Positions 1-8,552 of a stretch of DNA of 24,261 nucleotides are shown here, one piece after another. The position numbers were made by a program, and so were the translations under genes. The stretch's first letter is position 1. Each line of letters opens with the position of its first letter. The notes below the pieces were generated by a model. That model was not told where the DNA came from and did no database searches. It saw nothing but the letters and a program-made list of their open reading frames with translations. The stretch lies in the IMG/VR virus record IMGVR_UViG_3300009172_000057, positions 1 to 24,261 of that record. The stretch is one strand, 5' to 3'. Origin of the DNA: a virus.

Positions 1-1320
1 CAAACACAACTTAATACCGCTACATTGAATGTAGAGGATATAAACATATTAATAGCTAGTGGTGCATTAGATGCATCCGCAGCAAATGGAGCAGGAATCA
101 CAATCGATGGCGCAGATGCAACAATTTTGTATTCATCGGCTAATAATTCGTTCCAATTAAATAAACAATTACAAGTTGAAGGTAATATTAGTGGTTCATC
201 ATTTGGTGGAACAACTTTACTTTCTTCTTCAAACGAAAACTTCGCTGATTACTCACAATCAGTAGATTCAAGATTAGATTCAATAGAAGGACCAGTAAGT
301 ACTTCACTTGATTTACGATTAATTGAAATATTCTCAACAGGTTCAGACCATGAGACACGGGTAGATTTAATTGAAGGAACTATGAGTAGTTCATTTGATG
401 TAAGAATCTTAGAATCATACGCATCAGCATCCGATCATGAAACAAGATTAGATGCACAAGAACTACATAGTTCATCATTCACATCAAATGATTTGGATAT
501 GAATGGTAACAAAGTTCTATTTGGTAACGTTTATTCAGCAGAAGGAGATTTACCAACAGCTGCAAGTTACCATGGTATGTTTGCTCACGTTCATGGGACA
601 GGTAAAGGATATTATGCTCATGGTGGCAATTGGATAAAACTTATAGATGAAAGTTCATCAAATACTGGTGATTTATCAGAAGGTTCGAATTTATATTGGA
701 CGGAAGCTAGACTTAGTTCTTCATTAGATAATAGAGGAGTGATTAGTGGTTCATCACAAGTGAATGCTGATTCAATTACTAATTTTGACTCTAATGTACT
801 TACTTACCAACAATCATTAAACGTATTTAGTGGTTCAGCACAAGTAATAGATTCACTTCCAACTGGTACTATTAGTGGTTCATCTCAATTAGAAAGTATT
901 TTACCATCTGGTACCGTAAGTGGTTCTTCTCAAGTTGATGTTGAATATAGTATGTTAGATTCTTCATTCAAAGCAAGAGCATCTAATGTTACTCTATCAT
1001 CAGGTACAACCTCAGCAATTATAGATTTTACATCAAGTGCTGTTTTTGAAATAACAACACCAACCGATTCTACTGCTACAACATTGAACTTTGATAATGC
1101 AGAAATCGGTATGAGTAAAATGGTATTGATTGTTAATCAAGGAACTGAAGGAAGTGGTACAATTACTCTTGGACAAACAACAGGTACAGGAACATTTATA
1201 AGAACTTCATCTGTTGATATTGTAAGAACGATATCAACTACAAACTATTTACAAATAACATGTATAGCAGGATCTTCTAATGATAGAACATTCGTTTACA
1301 CAGTAGGAACTGCACAATAG
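1..1320 (+). CDS. Tail fibre / appendage structural protein (5' end outside window)
   Basis: The reading frame is open from base 1, so the gene begins upstream; the TTG at 25 is not a convincing start. The visible part begins with a TLNVEDINI segment typical of marine phage fibre proteins, which recurs as TNFNVEDNI in the fibre gene at 5772. A heptad-like stretch at about 250-470 (repeats of RLDSIEG, SDHETR) suggests a trimeric coiled coil. Then come a segment around GDLPTAASYHGMFAHVHG (about 545-600), a DLSEGSNLYWTEARL segment (about 670-715), and a run of SGSSQ motifs with LPxGTxSGSSQ spacing. The C-terminal 110 residues look like a compact beta domain. There is no S74 chaperone domain. It is a virion protein by family resemblance; which appendage it builds cannot be read from sequence. 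Confidence 0.75.
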   Translation, partial: QTQLNTATLNVEDINILIASGALDASAANGAGITIDGADATILYSSANNSFQLNKQLQVEGNISGSSFGGTTLLSSSNENFADYSQSVDSRLDSIEGPVSTSLDLRLIEIFSTGSDHETRVDLIEGTMSSSFDVRILESYASASDHETRLDAQELHSSSFTSNDLDMNGNKVLFGNVYSAEGDLPTAASYHGMFAHVHGTGKGYYAHGGNWIKLIDESSSNTGDLSEGSNLYWTEARLSSSLDNRGVISGSSQVNADSITNFDSNVLTYQQSLNVFSGSAQVIDSLPTGTISGSSQLESILPSGTVSGSSQVDVEYSMLDSSFKARASNVTLSSGTTSAIIDFTSSAVFEITTPTDSTATTLNFDNAEIGMSKMVLIVNQGTEGSGTITLGQTTGTGTFIRTSSVDIVRTISTTNYLQITCIAGSSNDRTFVYTVGTAQ

Positions 1321-1385
1321 AATGTTTTTATTAAGAAACATACACAATGAATAGAATAACAAATATAATAGAAGTAGGATAATTC

Positions 1386-2897
1386 ATGGCAGCAATACTA
1401 CAATTAAGACAAGGTTCAACAAGTACCTATATATCACAAGGTTCTAATATAGCAGAACCATTTTTTGACACAGATTCAAATGTTCTTGTGGTGGGTAAAT
1501 CTGCATCTTCTGTAATAACACTTGCAAAGTTGGATGAATCCAATGCAGGTTCACTATCTATTACAGGTGAGGTAACCGCTAGTATTTTTAGTGGTTCATT
1601 AGATTATGATTATTTAACTAATATACCCGCAGGATTAGATAGTATTGTGGGTTCAAGTGGAATACTATCAAGTTCACAACAGATTAGTAATCTTGGATTT
1701 AATTCATATTCAGGGTGGACAGTATGGAATGAATTTAATAATCAAGGTGTTGCTTCTAATTCAGCAGTACAATTTATTGGTAATTCATTACAATATCCAA
1801 CTAAAGGAGATGCAATTGATATAGATTTAGATAGTGTATATGATGCAGGCTACGGTTATGCTATTCCTATATTAAATTTTTCATTAGATACAGGCTCAGC
1901 ACACTTTACTGGTGGTGTAGCAGCAGCTGGAGCTCCAGCTGGAACAGTTAGTGGTTCATCTCAAGTTCAATCGTTATTACCAAGTGGTATAACAAGTGGT
2001 TCAGCAATATTCACGGATGGAGCAGATTTAGTTTCCATTGGTATTACAACTACAACCGTAGGAGATTTGGGAAGTGGTAATCAATTATCGTTATATGGAG
2101 CATCTACTACATCTGGATTATTATCCTTTGATGTTGGTGGTACTGCAAAATCATTTGATTATGTTTCTTCCAATGTACGATACCTAGATTCTAATTCAGG
2201 CGTATCTATTGCAATTAAACCAGATGCAACTGCTACAAAAGCATGGGTATTTGATACCGATGGTGATTTAGTTTCTAATGCTGGTAGTTGGAATAGTGGA
2301 GCAGTTTATGCGGATAGATTAATTGCAAAAACTGAAATAACTGGCTCTAACCTAACATTGACTGGAGCAATTCAAGGTGGTGCTTGGAATGGTTCAATTA
2401 TTGGAACTGCATATTTAGATTCAGATACAGCACACCTTAGTGGAGTACAATCATTTATAGGAGCCAAAACCTTTGGAGCAATCACTCATGTAGGTAATTC
2501 AACCGCATCAACAAATAAAACTAATGGAGCACTTACTGTTGCAGGTGGTGTTGGTATTAGTGGAGCATTGAACGTAGGTGGAGATATTGTAGCCTTCTCA
2601 ACTTCAGATAAACGGTTAAAAGATAAAATTATTCCAATCGAAAATCCATTAGAAAAAATAAATTCAATTGGAGGGTATAGTTTTTTATGGAATAGCTCAA
2701 AACAAGATATTTATAGTGGTAAAGATTATGGAGTTATTGCTCAAGAAATTGAAGAGATATTACCAGAATTAGTAGATACTCGTGAAAATGGGTACAAAGC
2801 AGTAAAATATGATAAGTTAGTATCACTACTTATCGAAGGTATAAAAGAACTTTCACAAGAAGTGAATGTATTAAAAGAAAAAATTAATAGGGAATAA
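1386..2897 (+). CDS. Tail fibre protein with C-terminal S74 intramolecular chaperone domain
   Basis: This 503-residue protein is probably a trimeric receptor-binding or appendage fibre. The N-terminal 50 residues (MAAILQLRQGST, then FFDTDSNVLVVG) match the short attachment module common at the start of phage fibres. The middle is modular beta repeat with SGSSQ and SDTAHLSG segments. Residues about 405-503 are an S74 (endosialidase-type) chaperone: TSDKRLKDKI, then GVIAQEIEEILPELV, then a helical tail ending in LIEGIKELSQEVNVLKEKI. In that family the domain assists trimerisation and then cuts itself off just before the conserved Ser, using a Ser-Lys pair; S407 and K412 fit that role. The start at 1386 follows a GTAGGA sequence. 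The S74 domain is closely similar at DNA level to that of the fibre ending at 5670. Confidence 0.85.
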   Translation: MAAILQLRQGSTSTYISQGSNIAEPFFDTDSNVLVVGKSASSVITLAKLDESNAGSLSITGEVTASIFSGSLDYDYLTNIPAGLDSIVGSSGILSSSQQISNLGFNSYSGWTVWNEFNNQGVASNSAVQFIGNSLQYPTKGDAIDIDLDSVYDAGYGYAIPILNFSLDTGSAHFTGGVAAAGAPAGTVSGSSQVQSLLPSGITSGSAIFTDGADLVSIGITTTTVGDLGSGNQLSLYGASTTSGLLSFDVGGTAKSFDYVSSNVRYLDSNSGVSIAIKPDATATKAWVFDTDGDLVSNAGSWNSGAVYADRLIAKTEITGSNLTLTGAIQGGAWNGSIIGTAYLDSDTAHLSGVQSFIGAKTFGAITHVGNSTASTNKTNGALTVAGGVGISGALNVGGDIVAFSTSDKRLKDKIIPIENPLEKINSIGGYSFLWNSSKQDIYSGKDYGVIAQEIEEILPELVDTRENGYKAVKYDKLVSLLIEGIKELSQEVNVLKEKINRE

Positions 2898-5533
2898 AAA
2901 AACATGGCTCAAATTATTAAATTAAAAAGAAGTACCACCGCAGGTAGTGCACCAACCACCTCAGACTTAGCAGTTGGTGAATTGGCAATTAATGTTCATG
3001 ATGGTAAAGTATTTTTACGAAGAAGTGGTTCAGTAGCCGGTGATACAATTGAAACTTTACTTTCAAATGAATATACTGGATCTGTAGATGTTCAAGGTGA
3101 TGTAACTGCAACCAACTTTATTGGTAATGGTTCGCAACTTTCAAACTTAACAATCGCGCAAACTGCAACTGTAAGACAAGCTTATGTAGGAACTACATGG
3201 AGTGTTGTTCACAACTTAGATACATTAAATCCAATTGTACAAGCATATGATGGAAATAGTTTTCAAATTATCCCACAAACATCTCGTATTACTGATGAAA
3301 ATACCGTAACACTTACATTCCCTACTTCTGTTAGTGGTTCTGCTGTAGTTGCTAAAGGTGGTCATATAGTTAGTGGTTCAATTGGAGCTAGTAACATTAA
3401 TGGATTCCCTGAACGAGTAGTAACATCATTAAACGCAGAAGGTGTAATTAGTGGTTCACTCCAAGTAACATTGGCAGGTGATGTAACTGGTACAGCTGCA
3501 GCAACAGTAATCGCTGAAGTTGATGGTGGTGATATATAATAATAAAATAATTGATATAATAATAAAAAAACAAGGATAAAACAAAATGATTATACACAGT
3601 CCCATACTTTCAGGTTCGCTAGCATTCGCAGAAGGAGCAACCCTTAACTCAAGTTTAATACCAAACGCATCAGCTTCCATAGATTTAGGTTCAGCTGCAT
3701 TCCCATTTAAAGATATTTATGTTTCTTCTGATACATTGAAACTTGGTGGATTGAAACTTGGTGGAGCAGGTGAAAGCCTTACTATCAAAAAAGCAGATAA
3801 TTCTCCAGCCGATATAGGTGCTAAATCTATTACTATTGGTGGTATTGGTGTTTCTAACTCTAAGAAATTCTCACTAAACACAAACAACAAAGTAACTTTA
3901 TTAGATGAAAACGATGATGTTGATACACTTGAGGTTAATGAAATTATCCTTAAAGATACATCAGGTGCTGGTAAAAATACTAAACTTACCAACGATGGTG
4001 GTAAATTTACTACTCAAGAAACAGCAGATAATGGTACTGTAACAAGTCAAGATGCAGAAGGTTCACTTTCTGGTTCATTTACTGGTTCTATCCAAGATGG
4101 TGAATTTAATGGTGAAGCTACTTTCAATAATGGTATGGCTGTAACTGGTACAACAGCACTTGCAGTAACAAATGTTTCTGGTCTTGCTTCCTTAGATGGA
4201 GGTGTAGATGTAGATGGAGCATTTACAGTTGCTAATACAAGTGGTAATGTTGTAACGAGTGGTACACTATCTGCCGGAGCAACAACAGTATCGGGACTTA
4301 CAATTGGCTCAACTGCAGTATCTTCTACGGCAGCTGAACTTAACTTATTAGATACTTCAGCAGCTGGAACAATAGTAAACTCCAAAGCTTTAATATATGG
4401 TTCAGGAGGAGAAGTAAACGCTACTAAACTACAAGTTGGTGGAGTTGATATTACTTCAACACCCGCTGAACTTAACTTATTAGATGGTGTGACTGGATTA
4501 GTTCAAGGAGATTTCACTAAATTGGCAGCAGTAACATCTACCGCAGCTCAAATTAATTATACTTCTGATGTAACATCAGGAATCCAAGGACAGATAAATG
4601 CTAAAGCATCACTCGCATCTCCTACCTTTACTGGAGCACCATTAACAACAACTCCAGCTTCAAATGATAGTTCAACTAAGATAGCATCTACTGCTTATGT
4701 ACAAGGAGAACTTACAGACTTAATTGGTGGTGCATCAGCAGCATTCGATACGTTATTAGAAATCTCTGCAAGTATTGCAAATGGAGATTCTGATGTAGTT
4801 GCCCTAACATCAACAGTTGGTGGAAAAATGACAAAAGCAAGTAACTTATCTGATTTAACAGATGCAGCAGCAGCAAGAGGAAACTTAGGATTGGCAATTG
4901 GTTCAAATGTACAAGCATATAACGCTACATTAGCAGCCGTTGCCGGTAGTACTTATAGTGGTGATGATGCTATTGTAACAGTTGGTACAATTGGAACAGG
5001 TGTTTGGCAAGGTACTGCAATTAACGCTACGTACTTAGATGGACAAAGTGGAACTAACACAGGCGATGAAACACTATCAAGTATAAATGGTTTAGGTATT
5101 ACAACTGTAGGTACAATTGATTCTGGAACATGGAATGGTACGGTAATTGCATCAGCATATTTAGATTCAGATACAGCACACCTAAGTGGAACACAAACAT
5201 TTAGTGGAGCAAAAACATTTACTCAGAATATTACGGCAAATGGGCTACTTAATGTTACAGGAACAGGTACATCAACCTTTACTTCTCACGTTAAAGCACA
5301 TTGTTTAGGTATTGGTATGGATCCATCTTATACAACAGGTGAAATCGTAGCTGCAGCAGATATCATAGCATACGCATCATCAGATAAGAGATTAAAAGAA
5401 AACATCAAACCAATTGAAAATCCATTAGGTAAAATTGCTCAAATAAGTGGTAATACTTTTGATTGGATTGAAAATTCTGAAGTACATTCTCATAAAGGTA
5501 GTGATATTGGAGTTATTGCTCAAGAAATTGAAG
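2409..5533 (+). repeat. Long-range DNA repeats shared by the two S74 fibre genes
   Basis: The two fibre genes share exact stretches: 29 bases at 2409-2437 and 5155-5183 (coding AYLDSDTAHL), and 26 bases at 2729-2754 and 5508-5533 (coding GVIAQEIE within the S74 domain). Conservation at DNA rather than only protein level points to recent duplication or recombination between the fibre ends. Confidence 0.85.
2904..3539 (+). CDS. Short fibre protein with anchor module, no chaperone domain
   Basis: This 211-residue protein starts 6 bases after the preceding gene, with GGGA upstream. Residues 1-36 (MAQIIKLKRST, then GELAINVHDGKVFLRR) are the fibre anchor module, nearly the same as that of the 586-residue fibre at 5772. 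Residues about 87-158 are a beta module ending AVVAKGGHIVSGS, which also occurs in the 586-residue fibre. The rest is low-complexity fibre sequence ending VDGGDI. Unlike its two neighbours it has no S74 domain. The next gene has the S74 domain but no anchor, so the two may act as proximal and distal parts of one fibre, or be a split gene; that pairing is inference. Role as a virion appendage protein is by family resemblance. Confidence 0.7.
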   Translation: MAQIIKLKRSTTAGSAPTTSDLAVGELAINVHDGKVFLRRSGSVAGDTIETLLSNEYTGSVDVQGDVTATNFIGNGSQLSNLTIAQTATVRQAYVGTTWSVVHNLDTLNPIVQAYDGNSFQIIPQTSRITDENTVTLTFPTSVSGSAVVAKGGHIVSGSIGASNINGFPERVVTSLNAEGVISGSLQVTLAGDVTGTAAATVIAEVDGGDI

Positions 5534-5670
5534 CAGTTTTACCAGAATTGGTAACAACTCGTGAAAATGGATACAAGGCCGTACAATATGATAAAGTTGT
5601 TGCTTTACTTATCGAGGCTGTTAAAGAACAACAAACTCAAATTGATGAGTTAAAAAGTAAATTAAACTAA
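3586..5670 (+). CDS. Large tail fibre protein with S74 chaperone domain, lacking the anchor module
   Basis: The start at 3586 follows AAGGATAAAAC. The N-terminus does not carry the MAQxIKLKR anchor of the neighbouring fibres. It goes straight into an LGSAAFPFKDIYVSS segment, a module that in other fibres follows the anchor. The body contains repeated AELNLLD motifs (about residues 248 and 296) and other beta modules such as SDTAHLSGTQTFSGA. Residues about 596-694 are an S74 intramolecular chaperone: SSDKRLKENI, GVIAQEIEAVLPELV, and a C-terminal helix rich in Gln, Glu and Lys. S599 and K604 fit the Ser-Lys pair. The protein most likely forms a trimeric distal fibre released from its chaperone after folding. 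The gene is followed by a strong hairpin terminator. Functional call is by family; the receptor is unknown. Confidence 0.85.
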   Translation: MIIHSPILSGSLAFAEGATLNSSLIPNASASIDLGSAAFPFKDIYVSSDTLKLGGLKLGGAGESLTIKKADNSPADIGAKSITIGGIGVSNSKKFSLNTNNKVTLLDENDDVDTLEVNEIILKDTSGAGKNTKLTNDGGKFTTQETADNGTVTSQDAEGSLSGSFTGSIQDGEFNGEATFNNGMAVTGTTALAVTNVSGLASLDGGVDVDGAFTVANTSGNVVTSGTLSAGATTVSGLTIGSTAVSSTAAELNLLDTSAAGTIVNSKALIYGSGGEVNATKLQVGGVDITSTPAELNLLDGVTGLVQGDFTKLAAVTSTAAQINYTSDVTSGIQGQINAKASLASPTFTGAPLTTTPASNDSSTKIASTAYVQGELTDLIGGASAAFDTLLEISASIANGDSDVVALTSTVGGKMTKASNLSDLTDAAAARGNLGLAIGSNVQAYNATLAAVAGSTYSGDDAIVTVGTIGTGVWQGTAINATYLDGQSGTNTGDETLSSINGLGITTVGTIDSGTWNGTVIASAYLDSDTAHLSGTQTFSGAKTFTQNITANGLLNVTGTGTSTFTSHVKAHCLGIGMDPSYTTGEIVAAADIIAYASSDKRLKENIKPIENPLGKIAQISGNTFDWIENSEVHSHKGSDIGVIAQEIEAVLPELVTTRENGYKAVQYDKVVALLIEAVKEQQTQIDELKSKLN

Positions 5671-5685
5671 AATAAAGGTAAATTC

Positions 5686-5730
5686 AACCCTCCTTACTAG
5701 GGGGGTTTAATCCTTATATAAGGATTTTCT
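5686..5730 (+). terminator. Double hairpin terminator after the S74 fibre gene
   Basis: AACCCTCC (5686-5693) pairs with GGGGGGTT (5700-5707) over 8 base pairs with one G-T wobble and a TTACTA loop. It is followed directly by the 18-base perfect palindrome AATCCTTATATAAGGATT (5709-5726) and a short T-rich tail. It lies 16 bases after the stop codon and before a new gene start at 5772. The T tract is weak, so it may be partial or bidirectional. Confidence 0.65.
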
Positions 5731-5771
5731 ATTTATCACTAATTATATAATGAAACCGATAAGTCATAAAT

Positions 5772-7532
5772 ATGGCACAGACAATCAAGTTAAAAAGAAC
5801 CGCAGTACAAGGTAATCTTCCAACCACCTCAAATTTAGATTTAGGTGAATTGGCAATAAATACCTATGATGGTAGAATATTTTTTGAAAAAGATGTAGAT
5901 GGAACTCTATCTATAGAAGAAATCCTTACCACAAATTCACAAACATCAGGTTCATTTAATTTAACTGGTAGTATATCAGCTTCTTCATTAAATATTTCTG
6001 GTGATACTACAATAGATGGAAATCTAACATTGGGTGGCAACATCACAATTGGTGATGCTAATACCGATTCAATATCAGTAACAGCCGATTTTTTATCTTC
6101 ACTAATACCCGATAGTGGTTCAACTTATAATTTAGGTTCTTCTGCAAAAGCATGGAATGAAGTTCATGCTAAGACAATATATGGTGATGGTTCTAACATA
6201 ACGAACATCACAGTAGATGCTGCAGCAACTGTATCATCTACATTCACAAATTCATCCTCTGTAACCGTTTCTCATAACTTTAACACGAGAAATATTCTTG
6301 TTGCAGTATATGATAACCAAAACAATCAGATACTTCCTCAGAACGTAAATACTTCTAACTTAGACCAAGTAGTAATTACACTTTCATCTGCACAATCAGG
6401 TACAGTAGTAGTTGCAAAAGGTGGTCATGTAGTTAGTGGTTCAGCTAGTGATTCAAATAAACTAAATGGGGAGAATGCTTCTTACTATTTAGATTATGAT
6501 AACTTTACAGATATTCCAAGTGGAATAGTAAGTGGTTCTTCACAAACAATAGCAAACTTACCAACTGGTGTAGTTTCAGGTTCACAATCAGATGCAAGAG
6601 GGCAATTAGGATTAGATACTTCCAATTCACCCACATTTGCTGATTTAACATTATCTGGTAATTTAATAGTACAAGGTACAACTACTACTATTAGTACTAC
6701 AAACTTTAATGTAGAAGATAATATCATAGAACTTAATTATGGTGGAACTGCAACTGAAGGTGGTTTATTTGTAAAAGATTCAACAGGTGCTTCAACTACA
6801 AGTGGTTCTCTTTTATGGGATGCTACAAATGATTATTGGAAAGCCGGTAAAGCTGGTTCAGAAGCTAAAGTTCTTTTAGCTAACGGAGATAGTATAGTAT
6901 CATCATCTGCACAAACTATATCACATTTACGTGGAACTAGTATCATTTCAGGCTCATCCCAATTAAATAGTAGTACTTTAAGTACTATGGAAATAAGTGG
7001 TTCATTTACTGGCTCTTTCAATGGAGATGGTAGTGGATTGACTGGATTATCTGTAGAACAAGTTGCAACCGTAACCGCATCTTTTGATAATCAATCAACA
7101 ATAAATGTATCACATAACTTTTCTACAAGAAATGTTTTAGTATCTGCATATGATTCATCTTTTAATCAACTTATACCACAAACTGTATCTTTAACAGATG
7201 CAAACACAGTTCAAGTTGTATTATCATCAGCTGATTCAGGTCATATTGTTGTAGCAAAGGGTGGTCATGTAGTTAGTGGTTCAACTGCAGCAAGTAGTAT
7301 TACTGGTTTAGATTCTCAAATTCAAACTCTTACTTCGTATAGAGAAGATGTTACTGGCGCAAGTTCTTACGTAATAACACATTCACTAAATGAAGCACAC
7401 CCATTCGTTCAAGCATGGAATACTTCTACAAATAGAATAGAACAACCAACTATTATTCAAACAACCTCTGTAAATGCAGTAACAGTAACTTTTTCGGGTA
7501 ATTTTGCAGGAAAAATAATTGTAAAAAAATAA
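5772..7532 (+). CDS. Tail fibre protein with three repeated beta modules
   Basis: This 586-residue virion appendage protein opens with the anchor module MAQTIKLKRT, then GELAINTYDGRIFFEK. It continues with an LGSSAKAWNEVHAKTIYG segment (about 121-137), SGSSQ motifs, and a TNFNVEDNIIELNYGG segment (about 310-325) like the one at the start of the window. A 65-75 residue beta module occurs three times: about 151-224, 431-504 and 523-586. Each copy carries a histidine-containing HN/HS-L or F segment, a Q or N-rich proline segment and a closing GxxVVxKG or KIIVKK strand; the first two copies end VAKGGHVVSGS. The last copy forms the C-terminus, so there is no S74 domain. The glycosyltransferase-like gene follows only 3 bases after the stop, implying co-translation. 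The exact appendage is not determinable. Confidence 0.8.
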   Translation: MAQTIKLKRTAVQGNLPTTSNLDLGELAINTYDGRIFFEKDVDGTLSIEEILTTNSQTSGSFNLTGSISASSLNISGDTTIDGNLTLGGNITIGDANTDSISVTADFLSSLIPDSGSTYNLGSSAKAWNEVHAKTIYGDGSNITNITVDAAATVSSTFTNSSSVTVSHNFNTRNILVAVYDNQNNQILPQNVNTSNLDQVVITLSSAQSGTVVVAKGGHVVSGSASDSNKLNGENASYYLDYDNFTDIPSGIVSGSSQTIANLPTGVVSGSQSDARGQLGLDTSNSPTFADLTLSGNLIVQGTTTTISTTNFNVEDNIIELNYGGTATEGGLFVKDSTGASTTSGSLLWDATNDYWKAGKAGSEAKVLLANGDSIVSSSAQTISHLRGTSIISGSSQLNSSTLSTMEISGSFTGSFNGDGSGLTGLSVEQVATVTASFDNQSTINVSHNFSTRNVLVSAYDSSFNQLIPQTVSLTDANTVQVVLSSADSGHIVVAKGGHVVSGSTAASSITGLDSQIQTLTSYREDVTGASSYVITHSLNEAHPFVQAWNTSTNRIEQPTIIQTTSVNAVTVTFSGNFAGKIIVKK

Positions 7533-7535
7533 GTT

Positions 7536-8537
7536 ATGTATGATGTTTATTATACGACCGGTGGTGGACCTTGGGTAAACGCTGGTACTGATACATGGGT
7601 TAACATTTGGTTAGAAGAAATCGCACCAAAGTTAAAAGTTAAACCTGTTCTTCTTATTCATAGAAACAAACCAACAAACTTTAAAGATTATGATTATCAA
7701 TTTCCAATAGAAACCCATTGGCATGGTGATGATTTACGTAAGTTTGAAAAAATTATAAAAGATTGTAGAAAAATACATATATTACATGGACACTATACTC
7801 CAATGAGAGTTTTGGTAGATAATAAAAAGAAAATCCATTCAAATGTACTACATAATTCAGTAAGACACATTCTAATGCCTGGTGTAATGAGTGATACACC
7901 TATATCAGACCACCCATACCATGACTCTCAATGGGAAACCGATATGATAAAGTATTCTAAAAAAAATATATGGATAGGTTTGTTTGATATTATTCATGAA
8001 AATATAAATATTCCAAATTTTTACGAATTTAAACACAATTTACCATTAAGTAAATCAAATAAAATAGGATTTGCTGCCAGATGCGAGGGAAGGAAGAATC
8101 CTCATTTTTTAGAAAAACATGATGGTTATGCATTTACCGATTCTGAGTTATTCAATCGAATTTGGAAGAAAAATCAAAAACTAAATGTATCTAAAATAAA
8201 AATATATCATTATAGTTCTAAATTTAAAGATTCATTTTATAATATGGATTGGGGTATATCCCATTCCGCATTTACATTTGAACCATTTGGTTATTCTATA
8301 TTCGAAGCAGTTGATAGAGGTAAATTACCAATTTTACATGAAACTTGGTTACCTAATTTAGAATATCCTTATAGAGTATCATCTAAAAAAGATTTTGATG
8401 ATATTTATAGTAAGTTAAGTAAAACTTCTTATGATGAAAAAAATAAGTGGTTTTTATACTTAAAAAACTATATGAATGATAATTTTACAAATAAAGATAA
8501 ATGGGTAAATAAGTTACTAAACATATATAATATATAA
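7536..8537 (+). CDS. GT4-like glycosyltransferase (GT-B fold)
   Basis: This 333-residue protein has a plausible complete GT-B layout. A glycine-rich N-terminal loop (GGGPWVNAGTDTW, residues 9-21) is followed by a first Rossmann-like half with HILHGHYTP (81-89). The second half opens at IGFAARCEGRKNPH (177-190), like the IGFVGRL...KG strand of GT4 enzymes. The EPFGYSIFE sequence (249-257) is the EX7E motif that in GT4 enzymes contacts the nucleotide-sugar. The family transfers a sugar from an activated donor, usually a nucleotide sugar, to an acceptor. Donor and acceptor here are unknown. It starts 3 bases after a fibre gene and lies before a Hint-domain structural gene, so glycosylation of a virion protein is a reasonable inference. 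Host surface modification is the alternative. It has no membrane segment or signal peptide. Confidence 0.7.
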   Translation: MYDVYYTTGGGPWVNAGTDTWVNIWLEEIAPKLKVKPVLLIHRNKPTNFKDYDYQFPIETHWHGDDLRKFEKIIKDCRKIHILHGHYTPMRVLVDNKKKIHSNVLHNSVRHILMPGVMSDTPISDHPYHDSQWETDMIKYSKKNIWIGLFDIIHENINIPNFYEFKHNLPLSKSNKIGFAARCEGRKNPHFLEKHDGYAFTDSELFNRIWKKNQKLNVSKIKIYHYSSKFKDSFYNMDWGISHSAFTFEPFGYSIFEAVDRGKLPILHETWLPNLEYPYRVSSKKDFDDIYSKLSKTSYDEKNKWFLYLKNYMNDNFTNKDKWVNKLLNIYNI

Positions 8538-8552
8538 CAATAGGAATATACT

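Noticed and set aside
25-27. TTG at 25 as the start of the first gene
   Set aside because: The frame is open to base 1 and the upstream codons continue the conserved fibre segment (NTATLNVED), so the true start lies outside the window.
1322-1341. ATGTTT...AAACAT inverted repeat after the first gene
   Set aside because: Only 6 base pairs of A/T-rich stem with an 8-base loop and no T run; too weak to call a terminator.
4047-4385. A 112-codon minus-strand frame and several similar ones inside the fibre genes
   Set aside because: These arise from repetitive Ser/Thr/Gly/Ala codons of the fibres read backwards; they have no protein-like motifs and no upstream signals.
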